64,000 nt of DNA from Rhizobium herbae (GCF_019511375.1 NZ_JAEUAO010000002.1:744001-808000), one strand, 5' to 3'; positions 1-9,363 are shown, numbered from the stretch's first letter. Notes: generated by a model not told the origin, from the sequence alone. Numbers and translations are program-made.

Positions 1-162
1 GACGACGTGAGATAGCGAGTGACCGTAGGCACGGCCGGCCCGGCATCTTGCGCTTCAACGCGCTGTGCAGCGCGGGTAACGGCCGCGGCCGATTGCCGAC
101 CGGCGGCCCCGGGGGGCGACGGCGCCGGAGGTCTGGTGCCGTCGACCCGGTCTCGGGGATGG
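1..162 (-). other. Left edge: no confident gene; possible 5' end of an ABC permease gene
   Basis: This stretch lies just downstream (minus strand) of a sugar-binding protein gene, where a permease gene would be expected. One minus-strand frame stays open from the TAA of the binding-protein gene to the window edge. It offers a GTG at 32-30 as a possible start, but there is no clear ribosome binding site and too few codons to recognise a family. The idea rests on operon context only. Confidence 0.2.
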
Positions 163-1431
163 TTAGAGCCCCGAATCCTTGACCTTGGCCTGGATGTCGG
201 CATCGATGCGGGTCACCGCCTCGTCAAGCGGCATCTCGCCGGCCGCCGCCTGGCTCACGCGCGTCACGAGCGCGCCGTAGACCGTATCGGCCCAGTGCCA
301 GCCGGGCAGTTTGCGCGCGAGGTCGGAAAGCGAACCGGCCGCCGCGACGAACTCGTTGAGCGCCGCCTGTGCCTGGGCGTCGTCGGTCTTGAAGTCGAGC
401 CCCTTTGCCAGCACGCCCTTATGCGCCGGCAGGAACAAGGTGCGCTCGGAGAATTCCTTCACGATGTCCTCTCGGGCGAGATAGTCCATCACCTTGGCGA
501 CGTCCTCGGGGTTTTTCGTGTACTTGATCGCAACCAGCCCGGCGCCGCCGGTCATGCCGGTGCAGCTCGCCGGTCCGCACGGGCTGCCCGTCGCCACCCA
601 GTCGAAGTTCGAGCCGATCTTCGTGGAAAAGTTCGGGACCTGCCAAGAGCCGGAATAATAGTAGACGAGCTGGCCGTTAATGAAGTCGTCGGCGGCGGCG
701 CGATAGGTGGAGCCGGCGGCGGACACCCAGACGTCCTTGCTCATGGTGCCATCGGCGATCCAGCCGACGAACTTTTCGAGGAAAGCCTTCGAGCCTTCGT
801 CAAGCGGCGCCGGCTTGCCGTCGGCACCGATGTAGTTGGCACCGTAGGAGAGGTTGGGTCCGCTCAGCCGATGGCCCGAGCGGTCGAGCGCCATCGGGAA
901 AGGCACCTGCTGGCTCTCCGCCACCTGCCTTGCGGCCTTCGCCCAGTCGTCCCAGGTTGCATCCTTGCCCGGGATGGCGACACCGGCCTGGTCGAACAGC
1001 GTCTTGTTGGCGAAGCCTCCGGCGATGGTGATCTGCGTCATGAAACCGGAAATCTGGTTCGAGCCGTCGGGGCGCATCCAGTCGGCCTGGTCGCCGAAAT
1101 TGGTGTCCCAATAGGCCGCGTCCGCCACGAGCGGGCGAAGATCGAGCCAGTGCTGGCTCTGGGCCTTTAGATTGGTGACGCGCGCAATGTCCGGGCCGTC
1201 CCCTGCCTCAAGCTGCACCGGCAGCTGTTCGCGAACGACGCTGTAGGAGACGTTGTCGAGGATCACGTTGATCCCCGGGTTCTCCTTCATGAAGCGGTTG
1301 AGGAGATCCTTGAGGACTTCGCCCTCGACCCCGTCAGAATACCACATGATACGCACGTCGCCGGCCATCGCAGCCGTGGACGTCAGAAGTCCGACGGCGA
1401 AAGCCGCAAGCATCGTCCTGGTCTTGGTCAT
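163..1431 (-). CDS. ABC transporter sugar-binding protein (CUT1 type)
   Basis: A 422-residue periplasmic substrate-binding protein. The ATG at 1431 is chosen because GAGGAGG lies just upstream and the first 23 residues form a classical signal peptide (MTKTRTMLAAFAVGLL, cleavage after AMA). The mature part reads like family 1 extracellular solute-binding proteins, starting DVRIMWYSDGVEGE. It would deliver an oligosaccharide to inner-membrane permeases that should lie beyond the left window edge. It is the last gene seen in the GH105-kduI operon, 85 bp after the 827-residue gene. The likely ligand is an unsaturated uronic-acid oligosaccharide from pectin or rhamnogalacturonan; that is inferred from the neighbours. 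No ATPase or permease gene is visible. Confidence 0.85.
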   Translation of the reverse strand: MTKTRTMLAAFAVGLLTSTAAMAGDVRIMWYSDGVEGEVLKDLLNRFMKENPGINVILDNVSYSVVREQLPVQLEAGDGPDIARVTNLKAQSQHWLDLRPLVADAAYWDTNFGDQADWMRPDGSNQISGFMTQITIAGGFANKTLFDQAGVAIPGKDATWDDWAKAARQVAESQQVPFPMALDRSGHRLSGPNLSYGANYIGADGKPAPLDEGSKAFLEKFVGWIADGTMSKDVWVSAAGSTYRAAADDFINGQLVYYYSGSWQVPNFSTKIGSNFDWVATGSPCGPASCTGMTGGAGLVAIKYTKNPEDVAKVMDYLAREDIVKEFSERTLFLPAHKGVLAKGLDFKTDDAQAQAALNEFVAAAGSLSDLARKLPGWHWADTVYGALVTRVSQAAAGEMPLDEAVTRIDADIQAKVKDSGL

Positions 1432-1516
1432 TGCCTTTTCCTCCTCTTCATGCACGAGCCTCCTCCGGCTCGGCGTTTGGACGGGCGCCGGCTTCTCCTG
1501 GCCGGCGCCCGGATCG

Positions 1517-4000
1517 TCATTTCGCGGCCAGCATGGCGATCTCACCGGCCACCGGGAAATCCTGGGGTGCGATCGTTCGCCCCTCGGCCTGCGCCGATCC
1601 GTCCTTGCGGAACAGCACGCGGCCGTAGTCGGGGTCGTCGATGGCAAGCGTGCCGTCTTCAGCCTCCTCCACCGAGAGCGCGGCAAATCTGGCTTTCACG
1701 GATTCGAGCGTGGATGCGTCGCACACCCTGGCGATCCAGCGTGTCTTGCGGCCGTACTGGCGCAATTCCGCCTTCGCAGACGGGCCTTCCTGCACCAGTT
1801 CCAGGTCGCTGCTGCCCATGAGTATAACCGCTCCCCGTCCGCTGAGCGCAAGCGCAAGGTTTCCCCTTACCAAGCTCTCGTCGAACTCGGCGACGGGGAA
1901 CCAGGCGTGGGTGAAATCCGGCTGCTCCTCGAAGGTCGAAAAGTCGAGTACGGCCAACCCTCTGTACTGGTGCGCGCGAGGGAGGGCGCCGCAACCACCC
2001 CAAAAGGAGGGTCGGCCGTACCCGAACTGAATTGTCTCGCCGGGGTGATTGATCCAGACCGCGGCCTCCGGACGCTCACCGATCCTTAAGTGCAGGACAG
2101 TCTCCTGGTAGCCCCATTCGTGCCAGCGGTAGTGGACGGCGGAGCCCATCGCGAAATTGCGTCCCTTGTAGTGGTAGAGCGCTGCGAACCGGTTTTCGCC
2201 CTGGGCGAAGCGCCATTCCTGGTGGTCGTCGGTTTCGTGGCAGGCGACCGCGGCCAGGCCGTCCGGCACCACGAGGCCATGATCTCGCAGTAAGACGGCA
2301 AGCTGCGGCAGCGCATGGACGCGCCGGCCATACCAGCCCTTGCCCCAGAGCAGGCGCGCTACGCCCGAAAGCTCGAGCGAGCGGCCGGCACAGAGCGTAT
2401 GCTCATAGGAGCGCCCTTGAGCGGCGGTGATCATGCCGTGGTGGGCAGAGCGGGCGATAATTTCGCAAAGCCGGACAATGCCATTCCTGGCGCGCTCGGC
2501 GATGTCCGCGTCCGGTGAAAGCGCTGCGAGCGCCGTCAGCCCCTTGAGGTCGATCGGGAAATAGGGCGCGGAATTGAATTCCGCCATTTCCCACGCCTCG
2601 AAATGGTCGAGCCAGGCCCGTACTCGGGCCGCCCCGACAGCGCTTTGGTCCCTGCCTTTGCGGCCGGAGCGGCGGAAGGTGGCATCCGGCAGAAGGTGGC
2701 CGGCGAGATAGGCCGAGGTATGGAACAGCAAGGCGTGGTTTTCGGAGAAGTACCACTGCACATCATTGCCCGGCTCGTCCATCCAATAGCGAAAATTGAG
2801 GATGGCATCATCGATGCGGGCGCGGGTCCTGTCGCCGATATCCTCTCCCCACACGGTGCGGGACCAGATCAGCGGAACGAGTGAGAAATCGGCGCAATCG
2901 TGGCAATCTTCGATCGACGGCAGGATCTCCTCGATCATCACATCGGTGTCCGCGCCCGAGCGCCCACTCGCCAGCCGCGCGAAGGCGCGCACGGTGTCGC
3001 GTTCGGAGAATTCGGAGATCTCGTCGAGCGCTTCGGCGATACGATCCCCAAGCGATGATGGAGCTTCGCCCTGGCGGCCGGCGTGGCAGATCTCGACGCC
3101 CAGCGAGCGCGTGGCGACGAAGCCGCCGGCATCGAGCGTGACCCGGAAATGGCGGAAGTCGGCTGGCGCTCTTTCGGAAGGACCGATGACGAGCCGCCGG
3201 TCGCCGGCCTTCAGGACGAAATCGTGGTCGAAGCGCTCGCTCGACATGAAGTCACCTTCGACGGTGACATTGGCCCTCACGTCGACCGGCAGCGGCGTGG
3301 TGAAGAGTAGAGCAATGTCGCCCTCGAGGTAGGCGGGGCGATCGAAGTGCATGCCGTCGAGAACGTGCTCGATCTTGGCCGCCGCCTCGCTCTCGCAGGG
3401 AACGGGCAGCGCCACGCTGGCCCCGGGACCGGAGAGGTAGTCGAGCTGGAAAAAGTAGCGCGCGTCGCGCTCGGCTAGGTCGTCGAAGAAGATCTCGATC
3501 TGGTTGAGCCCGGCCTTCAATGGGAGGTCGTACTCGGCCCTTGCCTCGAGGTTGCGGCTATAGGGGGCCATAAAGCCCGCTTCGGCGCCGTTTACCCACA
3601 GCACCGCGCCGCCGCAGGTGCCGAGGCGGACCTTCGCCGTACCCGCCTCCTCCGCCTCGATATAGGTCCGAGCCCAAGTCGAAAGCCGCGTCGGGCGGAA
3701 CCAGAAGCCGGAAAGATCGAGACGCGGCGATCCGAAAGGCAGCCACCAGCGCATGCCTTCGAAGGCACCGCGCACGTCCGGCCGCTTGCCGCGGTAGCGC
3801 TCGGCAAAGATCGTCCGGCAAGGATACTCATGCGGAATGAAGTTCTTGTGCTTGGTCAGGAAGAAGAAGGGGTCCATTTCGCCCTCCATCGGCTGGTCCG
3901 GGACGTCAAAACGTTCTTCCGCTATCGCGCCAAGCTGCCAGTAGCGGATGGGTTCGCGCGCGGCCAGTCTCTTCTTCAGGTGGAATGTGGTATCAGTCAT
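1517..4000 (-). CDS. 827-residue putative carbohydrate-active protein, family not recognised
   Basis: A large, apparently cytoplasmic protein without signal peptide. Residues about 70-195 look like a galactose-binding jelly roll (STWARTYIEAEEAGTAKVRL, then VLWVNGAEAG), as seen in rhamnosidases and beta-galactosidases. Residues about 330-650 are helix-rich with many aromatics and His/Asp (WYFSENHALLFHTSAYLAGH), resembling an alpha/alpha toroid of lyases or hydrolases. The C-terminal part is beta-rich (residues about 660-827). The start overlaps the kduI stop by 4 nt (ATGA), indicating translational coupling. The context (GH105, KduI, uronide importer) points to cleavage of an oligouronide or rhamnogalacturonan fragment. 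Function is inferred; no catalytic residues can be assigned. Confidence 0.75.
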   Translation of the reverse strand: MTDTTFHLKKRLAAREPIRYWQLGAIAEERFDVPDQPMEGEMDPFFFLTKHKNFIPHEYPCRTIFAERYRGKRPDVRGAFEGMRWWLPFGSPRLDLSGFWFRPTRLSTWARTYIEAEEAGTAKVRLGTCGGAVLWVNGAEAGFMAPYSRNLEARAEYDLPLKAGLNQIEIFFDDLAERDARYFFQLDYLSGPGASVALPVPCESEAAAKIEHVLDGMHFDRPAYLEGDIALLFTTPLPVDVRANVTVEGDFMSSERFDHDFVLKAGDRRLVIGPSERAPADFRHFRVTLDAGGFVATRSLGVEICHAGRQGEAPSSLGDRIAEALDEISEFSERDTVRAFARLASGRSGADTDVMIEEILPSIEDCHDCADFSLVPLIWSRTVWGEDIGDRTRARIDDAILNFRYWMDEPGNDVQWYFSENHALLFHTSAYLAGHLLPDATFRRSGRKGRDQSAVGAARVRAWLDHFEAWEMAEFNSAPYFPIDLKGLTALAALSPDADIAERARNGIVRLCEIIARSAHHGMITAAQGRSYEHTLCAGRSLELSGVARLLWGKGWYGRRVHALPQLAVLLRDHGLVVPDGLAAVACHETDDHQEWRFAQGENRFAALYHYKGRNFAMGSAVHYRWHEWGYQETVLHLRIGERPEAAVWINHPGETIQFGYGRPSFWGGCGALPRAHQYRGLAVLDFSTFEEQPDFTHAWFPVAEFDESLVRGNLALALSGRGAVILMGSSDLELVQEGPSAKAELRQYGRKTRWIARVCDASTLESVKARFAALSVEEAEDGTLAIDDPDYGRVLFRKDGSAQAEGRTIAPQDFPVAGEIAMLAAK

Positions 4001-4833
4001 TTCAGCTCCGCCACGGCAACGGGGGTCACGTCGTTGTATTCCTGGTTCTCTCCGGTCATGCCCCAGACGAAGGCATACGGTCCGGTACCGGCGCCCATGT
4101 GGATCGACCAGGCGGGCGACAAAACCGCCTCACCGTCGGCGACGACGAGGTGGCGCGTCTCCTCGGGGCGGCCCATGAGATGGATGACCCGGTCTTCCGC
4201 CGCCATGTCGAAATAGCAGTAGGCTTCCATGCGGCGCTCGTGCAGATGCGGTGGCATCGTGTTCCAGATGCTGCCTTCGGCAAGATCGGTGATGCCCATC
4301 AGGAGAAGGCAGGAGGGAGCAACTTCCGGATGAATATACATCGCCAGACGGCGCCTGTTCGATCGTCTGGCATCACCCAGATCGAGCGGCTTGGCTTCCT
4401 GCCTCGGGATCAGCCGGTGGGGCAGATCGGCGCCCGCGGGAACGGAGTTCATGTAGTAGCGCGCCGGCGCATCGGCGGACTGGCTCGCGACGGTGATTTC
4501 CCTTGCACCCCGTCCGACATAGAGAACGTCGCGGTTCTGAAGCGTAAATCCTTGCCCGTCGACGATGACTGTGCCGCTGCCGCCGAGGTTGGCGATGCCC
4601 ATCTCGCGCGCCGACAGCAAATGGGGGGTACCGATTTCGGCACCGGATCCGAAGGTCAGACTTTTCGCGACCGGCACGGCGCCGCCGATCAGCAGACGAT
4701 CGACATGGGTGTAGGTGAATTTCACCGCATCCGGGGCAAAGAGGTCGGTGATCAGGAATTCGCCGCGCAGGCGTTCCGTGTCGTAACCCTTGATGTCCTG
4801 TGGGCCGGCGCCATACAAAACTTTCATCTTCAT
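3997..4833 (-). CDS. kduI: 5-dehydro-4-deoxy-D-glucuronate isomerase
   Basis: 278 residues, the usual size for KduI, which converts 5-keto-4-deoxyuronate to 2,5-diketo-3-deoxygluconate in the cytoplasm during breakdown of unsaturated uronic acids. The cupin metal site is visible as PPHLHERRMEAY (HxHxxxxE), with a further His in WSIHMGAGTGPYAFVWGM. The start ATG at 4833 overlaps the GH105 stop (ATGA); a second ATG two codons later is possible. The gene sits between GH105 and the 827-residue gene, both coupled by 4-nt overlaps. No kduD is present in the window, so the next step must be encoded elsewhere. Confidence 0.95.
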   Translation of the reverse strand: MKMKVLYGAGPQDIKGYDTERLRGEFLITDLFAPDAVKFTYTHVDRLLIGGAVPVAKSLTFGSGAEIGTPHLLSAREMGIANLGGSGTVIVDGQGFTLQNRDVLYVGRGAREITVASQSADAPARYYMNSVPAGADLPHRLIPRQEAKPLDLGDARRSNRRRLAMYIHPEVAPSCLLLMGITDLAEGSIWNTMPPHLHERRMEAYCYFDMAAEDRVIHLMGRPEETRHLVVADGEAVLSPAWSIHMGAGTGPYAFVWGMTGENQEYNDVTPVAVAELK

Positions 4834-5930
4834 GCCGCCTGTCCTTCTGCGCCGACATGCTGCAGGGCTTCGGACAGGCACAGGATCGCCAGTGCCTGTC
4901 CGTAGCCGGTCGGCTGGATCGGGATGTCCTTGTAGAACTGGAGATCATGACCCATGCGCGTTCCATAGGAGACGTTGAGCACGGTGCCGTTCATGTCGAT
5001 ATTGCTCATGACCGCCTCCAGCGCCTTCAGGCCGGCGGCCTGCCAGGCGGGCGTGCCGAGGCCGAGGCGGTGGCCCTTGAGCAGGCCATAACCAATTCCG
5101 GCAGTGGCCGAAATTTCCTCATAGGAGCTTTCGTCGTCGAGAAGGGTGCGCCAAGCTCCAGATGCGGTCTGCAGCGGCAGGAGAGCGTCGACCTGGCTGG
5201 TAAGGACTCCCTCGAGGAAGGTCCTGACCGGAGCTGCGATTTCGGCGAGGTCGAAGAAATCGAGAATTCCGGCGGTGATCCAGGCATTGCCGCGCGCCCA
5301 GCGTGCCCGCGCAAAATTGTGCCGGCCATCGAATGTCCAGCCATGGAACCAGAGACCGGTTTGAGGGTCGGATAGATAGCGGGCATGGACGAGGAATTGT
5401 CGCGAAGCTTCGTCGACGAGCGCGCGCCGGCCGCTCGCCTGGCCGTAGGAGGCGAGGAAAAGCGCCACCATATAGAGCGTGTCGTCCCACAGTTCGTTGT
5501 CGTTGACCTTATCGGAGACATGATGCTCGAAGCCGCCTTCCGGCGTGCGCCCCATGTCCGCGATCACGCGGTCCGCCCAGTCGTCGAGCACCGGTTGCCA
5601 CCGCGGATTTCCGGTCTTTGCCCAAAGCACGGAGAGGCCGAGCATTGGCGCCGTCGTGTTGACGTTGAGCTCGGGCAAGCCGGCTGCAAGCCTTGCTTCA
5701 TACCAGTTTTCGACGAGCTGGCGCAGATCGTCGCGGCCGGTGAACAGCCAGAGCCTGATCAGGCCGTAGAGCCCGACGCCCTGCGGCCATTCCCAACTGT
5801 CGAAGCTGATGTAGTCACCCGCGGTCCCATCGAGGTTCGGCTCGTGGAAACGACCCTCGTGCTTGAGGCCGGTCATGCCGGCGACAAGACGATCGAGACC
5901 AACGCGAATATCGCGGGCATTCGGGCCCAT
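4830..5930 (-). CDS. Glycoside hydrolase family 105 (unsaturated rhamnogalacturonyl hydrolase, YteR/RhiN type)
   Basis: 366 residues without signal peptide, so cytoplasmic. GH105/GH88 enzymes remove the unsaturated uronic acid left at the non-reducing end by polysaccharide lyases, using hydration of the double bond. Family signatures are visible: DSWEWPQGVGLYGL near the N terminus, NELWDDTLYMVALFLASYG with the catalytic-type Asp, and RWARGNAW. The ATG at 5930 is preceded by GGGAGG and starts MGPNARDI; upstream codons are probably not translated. It is first in the minus-strand operon and diverges from the LacI regulator. The product would be 5-keto-4-deoxyuronate, the substrate of KduI encoded next. 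Confidence 0.9.
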   Translation of the reverse strand: MGPNARDIRVGLDRLVAGMTGLKHEGRFHEPNLDGTAGDYISFDSWEWPQGVGLYGLIRLWLFTGRDDLRQLVENWYEARLAAGLPELNVNTTAPMLGLSVLWAKTGNPRWQPVLDDWADRVIADMGRTPEGGFEHHVSDKVNDNELWDDTLYMVALFLASYGQASGRRALVDEASRQFLVHARYLSDPQTGLWFHGWTFDGRHNFARARWARGNAWITAGILDFFDLAEIAAPVRTFLEGVLTSQVDALLPLQTASGAWRTLLDDESSYEEISATAGIGYGLLKGHRLGLGTPAWQAAGLKALEAVMSNIDMNGTVLNVSYGTRMGHDLQFYKDIPIQPTGYGQALAILCLSEALQHVGAEGQAA

Positions 5931-5998
5931 GACGTTCCTCCCATGTATACCGCTCGCGCGGCTCCTCGGAGAAAATAAAGCCACGACGTTTCTTCTTG

Positions 5999-6028
5999 CG
6001 CAATCTGAAAATTTTTCTCATGATTGCG
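5999..6028. promoter_or_regulatory. Inverted repeat in the GH105/LacI divergent promoter region
   Basis: CGCAATC at 5999-6005 and GATTGCG at 6022-6028 form a perfect 7-bp inverted repeat around an AT-rich spacer. It lies directly before the ribosome binding site of the LacI-type gene and 69 bp from the GH105 start. This is a plausible operator for the divergent regulator; LacI sites usually have a shorter spacing, so the assignment is tentative. Confidence 0.4.
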
Positions 6029-6043
6029 AAAAGGAGGAGCGAA

Positions 6044-7096
6044 ATGATCGCAAAACCGCCGTCCGGCAAGCGCGGCAAGAAAAGCAAGCGTGTCCGTCTC
6101 GAGGATATCGCCGAGGCATGCGGCGTTTCTCTCAGCACAGCGTCACGCGCCCTGGCCGGCGAAAAGGGTGTTCGCCCGGAAATCCGCCAGCAGGTCCTCG
6201 AAGCGGCAAAGAACGCGAACTATGTCATCCCGACGGCCGTTGCCGGTCAGAAGGTCATTCTCGCCGCATCGAGTGCTGCGATGATCGACTATGTGCGCAA
6301 CCAGTTCACCCTCTACGTGCTGGAGGGGCTGAAGGATCGCGCGCAGACGCTCGGCCTCGAAATCGTCACCCGGCCGATCGCCGATCGCAGCGAGGAACTG
6401 GCGGTGCTGAAGGAGGCCCAAGAAGACGATCAGGTGGCCGGCCTGTTGTTCCTCACCGTCGACGACGAGGGCATGCTTGCCGCAACCCGCGACTTCGACA
6501 AGCCGGTTGTGCTGCTCAACAGCGATGATCCGTTCATGCGGCTATCAAGCGTCACCCCGTGCAACCGCTCGAGTGCACGCCTGGCGACCGACCACCTCAT
6601 CAATCTCGGTCATAGTCGCATCCTCTTTCTCATGCGGCCCGGCCGAAGAACGATCGAGCGCCGCTTTGAAGGCTGGCGCGATGCTTTGCTGGCGAAAGGA
6701 CTGCCGGCAATTGATGATCTCGTCGTGCCAGTCGACGACTGGCTGCCGGAGCTTGCGACGCAGGCCATTGCCGAGCGGATTTCGGCCCGCGGGCTGGATT
6801 TCACCGCCGTCTTGGCTGCAGGCGACAGCCTCGCTGTAGGGGCCATGATCGGCATTCAACAAAAAGGCTTTTCAGTACCTGGCGATGTGTCGGTGATCGG
6901 GATGGACGACTTGCCTCAGGCGGTTTTCCTCAATCCGCCACTGACGACGATGCACATTCCGATGCGGGAGATCGGCTCGGTCGCCCTTGATCTCCTGCGC
7001 GACAAGCTTTCCGGTCTACCCATGCCGCCGCGACGGGTGGAACTCGCCTGCCATTTGGTTGAGCGAGCATCGACGGGCAAGGCGCCGGCGAGCTGA
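6044..7096 (+). CDS. LacI-family transcriptional regulator of the uronide operon
   Basis: 350 residues. The ATG at 6044 is chosen because AAGGAGGAGCG lies just upstream and the helix-turn-helix then falls at residues 17-37 (VRLEDIAEACGVSLSTASRAL). The hinge and effector domain occupy about residues 60-345 (periplasmic-binding-protein fold, with GMDDLPQAVFLNPPLTTMHIP near the end). It diverges from the GH105-kduI operon over 113 bp and most likely represses it until an uronide-derived inducer is present. A basic Lys/Arg-rich N-terminal tail precedes the DNA-binding domain, which is a little unusual. Effector identity is unknown. Confidence 0.9.
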   Translation: MIAKPPSGKRGKKSKRVRLEDIAEACGVSLSTASRALAGEKGVRPEIRQQVLEAAKNANYVIPTAVAGQKVILAASSAAMIDYVRNQFTLYVLEGLKDRAQTLGLEIVTRPIADRSEELAVLKEAQEDDQVAGLLFLTVDDEGMLAATRDFDKPVVLLNSDDPFMRLSSVTPCNRSSARLATDHLINLGHSRILFLMRPGRRTIERRFEGWRDALLAKGLPAIDDLVVPVDDWLPELATQAIAERISARGLDFTAVLAAGDSLAVGAMIGIQQKGFSVPGDVSVIGMDDLPQAVFLNPPLTTMHIPMREIGSVALDLLRDKLSGLPMPPRRVELACHLVERASTGKAPAS

Positions 7097-7098
7097 TC

Positions 7099-7128
7099 GG
7101 CGGTGAGGCTCCTGAGCCGCCGCCTTTG
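7099..7128 (+). terminator. Rho-independent-like terminator after the LacI gene
   Basis: GGCGG (7099-7103) pairs with CCGCC (7120-7124) around an inner GGCTC/GAGCC stem, followed by only three T. It begins 3 nt after the regulator stop codon. Confidence 0.5.
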
Positions 7129-7161
7129 AGTGCCAGATGAACAGCGACAGGCTAGTTTCGA

Positions 7162-7635
7162 CTAAAAACCGAGTTCGCTCAGTCCTGGATGATCATCTGG
7201 CCTGCGGCCAAGCGGCCAATGAAAGCAGCGGTCGTCGGCGCGGATAGGCAGGTCGTTGATGCAGGCATAGCGCTTACGCATCAGGCCGCTATTGTCAAAC
7301 TCCCAATTCTCGTTCCCGAACGATCTGAACCAGTTCCCACTGTCGTCGTGCCACTCATAGGCAAACCTGACGGCAATTCGGTTGCCACCGAAAGCCCAGA
7401 GCTCCTTGATCAAACGGTAGTCGAGCTCCCGCCGCCATTTTCTCGAAAGGAACGCGACGATCGCTTCCCTCCCGGTGACAAACTCGGCACGATTGCGCCA
7501 CTGGCTGTCTACCGTATATGCCAGAGCGACCCTCGCGGGGTCGCGGCTGTTCCAGCCGTCTTCAGCAAGACGAGCTTTCTCGACTGCGCTTTCAAACGTA
7601 AAAGGTGGAAGGGGTGGTCGTTGAGCTTCGGTCAT
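7162..7635 (-). CDS. DUF1348 / SnoaL-like (NTF2 fold) protein
   Basis: 157 residues with the DUF1348 pattern: [20 protein letters not shown], then [14 protein letters not shown], then [20 protein letters not shown] and a C-terminal [11 protein letters not shown]. These small cone-fold proteins resemble SnoaL polyketide cyclases and NTF2, but their substrates are mostly unknown. The start ATG overlaps the stop of the PNPOx-like gene by 4 nt, so the two are translated together. Cytoplasmic, no signal peptide. Confidence 0.85.
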   Translation of the reverse strand: MTEAQRPPLPPFTFESAVEKARLAEDGWNSRDPARVALAYTVDSQWRNRAEFVTGREAIVAFLSRKWRRELDYRLIKELWAFGGNRIAVRFAYEWHDDSGNWFRSFGNENWEFDNSGLMRKRYACINDLPIRADDRCFHWPLGRRPDDHPGLSELGF

Positions 7636-8255
7636 CTTTTAAGGTTCTCCAACCGTACGCGCAAAGTCGCGTTCTCGGTTTCCAATCGCTGCAGTTGTTC
7701 ACGAAGAGGAGCGACAGCTTGTTCAACCTGCTGTTCGGTGTAGCGCGGGATGATGTGCTGTGGGCAATTCCAATCGAACGCCTCAAGCCGAAGCTTGAAG
7801 ATCCGTTCCGCCCTTCCTTTGTAGGTCGGGTCGGACACCAGATCCGTGAGTTGCTGGTCAGCATCAAGCGCCAGTCGCTCCACATACGCGTAAATTTTGA
7901 GCCGTGCCCGTCGCACATAGTCCATCAAGAACAGGCAGGCCCGATCGTTAGCGGCAAAATTGCCCGCGCTGATGTACTGGCGATTACCCCGGTAGTCCGC
8001 GAAGGCCATCGTGCGCTGATCGACGACTTTGAGGAAGCCGGCTTTTCCTCCACGGTGCTGAACGTATGGCCAACCCGTTTCGGAGACCGATGCCATATAG
8101 AAGCTGTCACGTGAGGCGATGAAGGCGATTTCGTCTTCGGTGAGGGTGTCTGAAGGGCGGTCGCCAGCGCCCAGCCATATCTGGTCCACCCCCATCTCCG
8201 CCTGAGCTGCCCTGACGCTCGGCGTTACGGCAACCTCAAGAAAATGATATGGCAT
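7632..8255 (-). CDS. Pyridoxamine 5'-phosphate oxidase-family FMN-binding protein
   Basis: 207 residues. The core [33 protein letters not shown] and [15 protein letters not shown] follow the split-barrel flavin-binding fold of the PNPOx-like superfamily. A coiled-coil tail occupies about residues 170-205 ([20 protein letters not shown]). AAGGAGAATAGGC precedes the ATG at 8255. Such proteins are usually FMN- or F420-dependent oxidoreductases; the substrate is unknown. It is coupled with the downstream DUF1348 gene. Confidence 0.85.
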   Translation of the reverse strand: MPYHFLEVAVTPSVRAAQAEMGVDQIWLGAGDRPSDTLTEDEIAFIASRDSFYMASVSETGWPYVQHRGGKAGFLKVVDQRTMAFADYRGNRQYISAGNFAANDRACLFLMDYVRRARLKIYAYVERLALDADQQLTDLVSDPTYKGRAERIFKLRLEAFDWNCPQHIIPRYTEQQVEQAVAPLREQLQRLETENATLRVRLENLKR

Positions 8256-8376
8256 GCCTATTCTCCTTGCCCACGCAGGCTCGCATCGTTGTCTTACGAT
8301 GCGAGCCCGGATCTATCTTTGGATCGCCGAACTCAGTGATTTGGCATTTTACCCTTAAGATCACCGAGAGCAGACA

Positions 8377-9363
8377 TCAGTCCTGCAAGGCCCAGTCTGC
8401 GACCTGCCAACGCATCTCCCCGTGATCAGCAACGACACGGCCGAGCCCAGGGAACGGCATATGCGTGGCTGCGATGAGTGCGCCCTCCGACGCGGCACGG
8501 GGAAAGAAGCGATCGCGCATGGCTTTCGCTGCGGCACGGTCCTGCTCAAACAGGAAGAACACATCGGTCGCGGCCGGATGCACGACCGGAAAAATCATAT
8601 CCGAAACCATGATCATGCTCTTCCCGCCATCTTCGACCCGCACGCCGATATGGCCGGGTGTATGGCCGGTCAGGTCGACGATCGAAACGCCCCGCATTAT
8701 CTCGCGCTCTCCGTCGATCGCTTGGAGCCTCGGATATAGCCGCACGACTTCCTCCGCCATCCTGAAGCTCGTCTGCAGGTAATCAGGCGCGCCGTTGCGC
8801 TTGGCCGGATCGGTCCAGTGAGTGATGTCGCGACGATCGATATAAAGCTCGGCTCCGGGGTAGTTGTTCTTGCCTCCCAGAACCAGCCCACCCATGTGGT
8901 CTTGGTGCATATGCGTCACGATGACCGCGTCGATCTTGTCGGGCTGCAGACCGAGCGCTGTGAGTGCCTGTGGTAACTGTCCGGTCTGCCCGATCGACCC
9001 TGCCGCACCGGCATCGATCAGGATGCGGCGCTCGCCATCCTCGACGAGATACTGGTTGAAGAGGAACCGAACCCCACTCGGCCGGGCGGTAAACTGTGCC
9101 CTTGCCGCCCTCTCGACCTCGGGCGCTGAGCGCCCCGGAAAGTAGTCATAGGGCATATCGGCATACCCGTCCGTCAGTGCCGTCACGGTGAACCGACCGA
9201 TGCGGATCTGTGCGAGCGGGTTCACCGCAACAGGCGCCTTGGCAGCTTCCTGTGTCGCCGCATGGGCGGCGGAGTCGCCGAGCAGGCCTCCACCAAGGAG
9301 GCTTCCCCCGATGAGGCCGAGAGGCAGGGCGCTGGCAAAGGCGCGACGCGAAAGTTGAGGCAT
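8377..9363 (-). CDS. Tat-exported MBL-fold metallo-hydrolase
   Basis: 328 residues. The N terminus carries a twin-arginine signal (SRRAFA at residues 5-10, then a Gly/Leu-rich hydrophobic stretch, cleavage near AHA). The metal motif THMHQDH (H151, H153, D155, H156) and later GHTPGHIGV and THMPFPGLG define a metallo-beta-lactamase-fold enzyme with two bound metal ions, folded before export. The start has GGAGAAAG upstream. It diverges from a LysR gene 134 bp away, which probably controls it. Substrate unknown; related enzymes include lactonases and aryl-ester hydrolases. A second Tat-type MBL protein is encoded at 12217-13170. Confidence 0.88.
   Translation of the reverse strand: MPQLSRRAFASALPLGLIGGSLLGGGLLGDSAAHAATQEAAKAPVAVNPLAQIRIGRFTVTALTDGYADMPYDYFPGRSAPEVERAARAQFTARPSGVRFLFNQYLVEDGERRILIDAGAAGSIGQTGQLPQALTALGLQPDKIDAVIVTHMHQDHMGGLVLGGKNNYPGAELYIDRRDITHWTDPAKRNGAPDYLQTSFRMAEEVVRLYPRLQAIDGEREIMRGVSIVDLTGHTPGHIGVRVEDGGKSMIMVSDMIFPVVHPAATDVFFLFEQDRAAAKAMRDRFFPRAASEGALIAATHMPFPGLGRVVADHGEMRWQVADWALQD

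Noticed and set aside
19-1170. Long plus-strand open frame across the sugar-binding protein gene
   Set aside because: It is antisense to a clear signal-peptide protein, is rich in Arg/Gly/Val as expected of a GC-driven shadow frame, and has no ribosome binding site.
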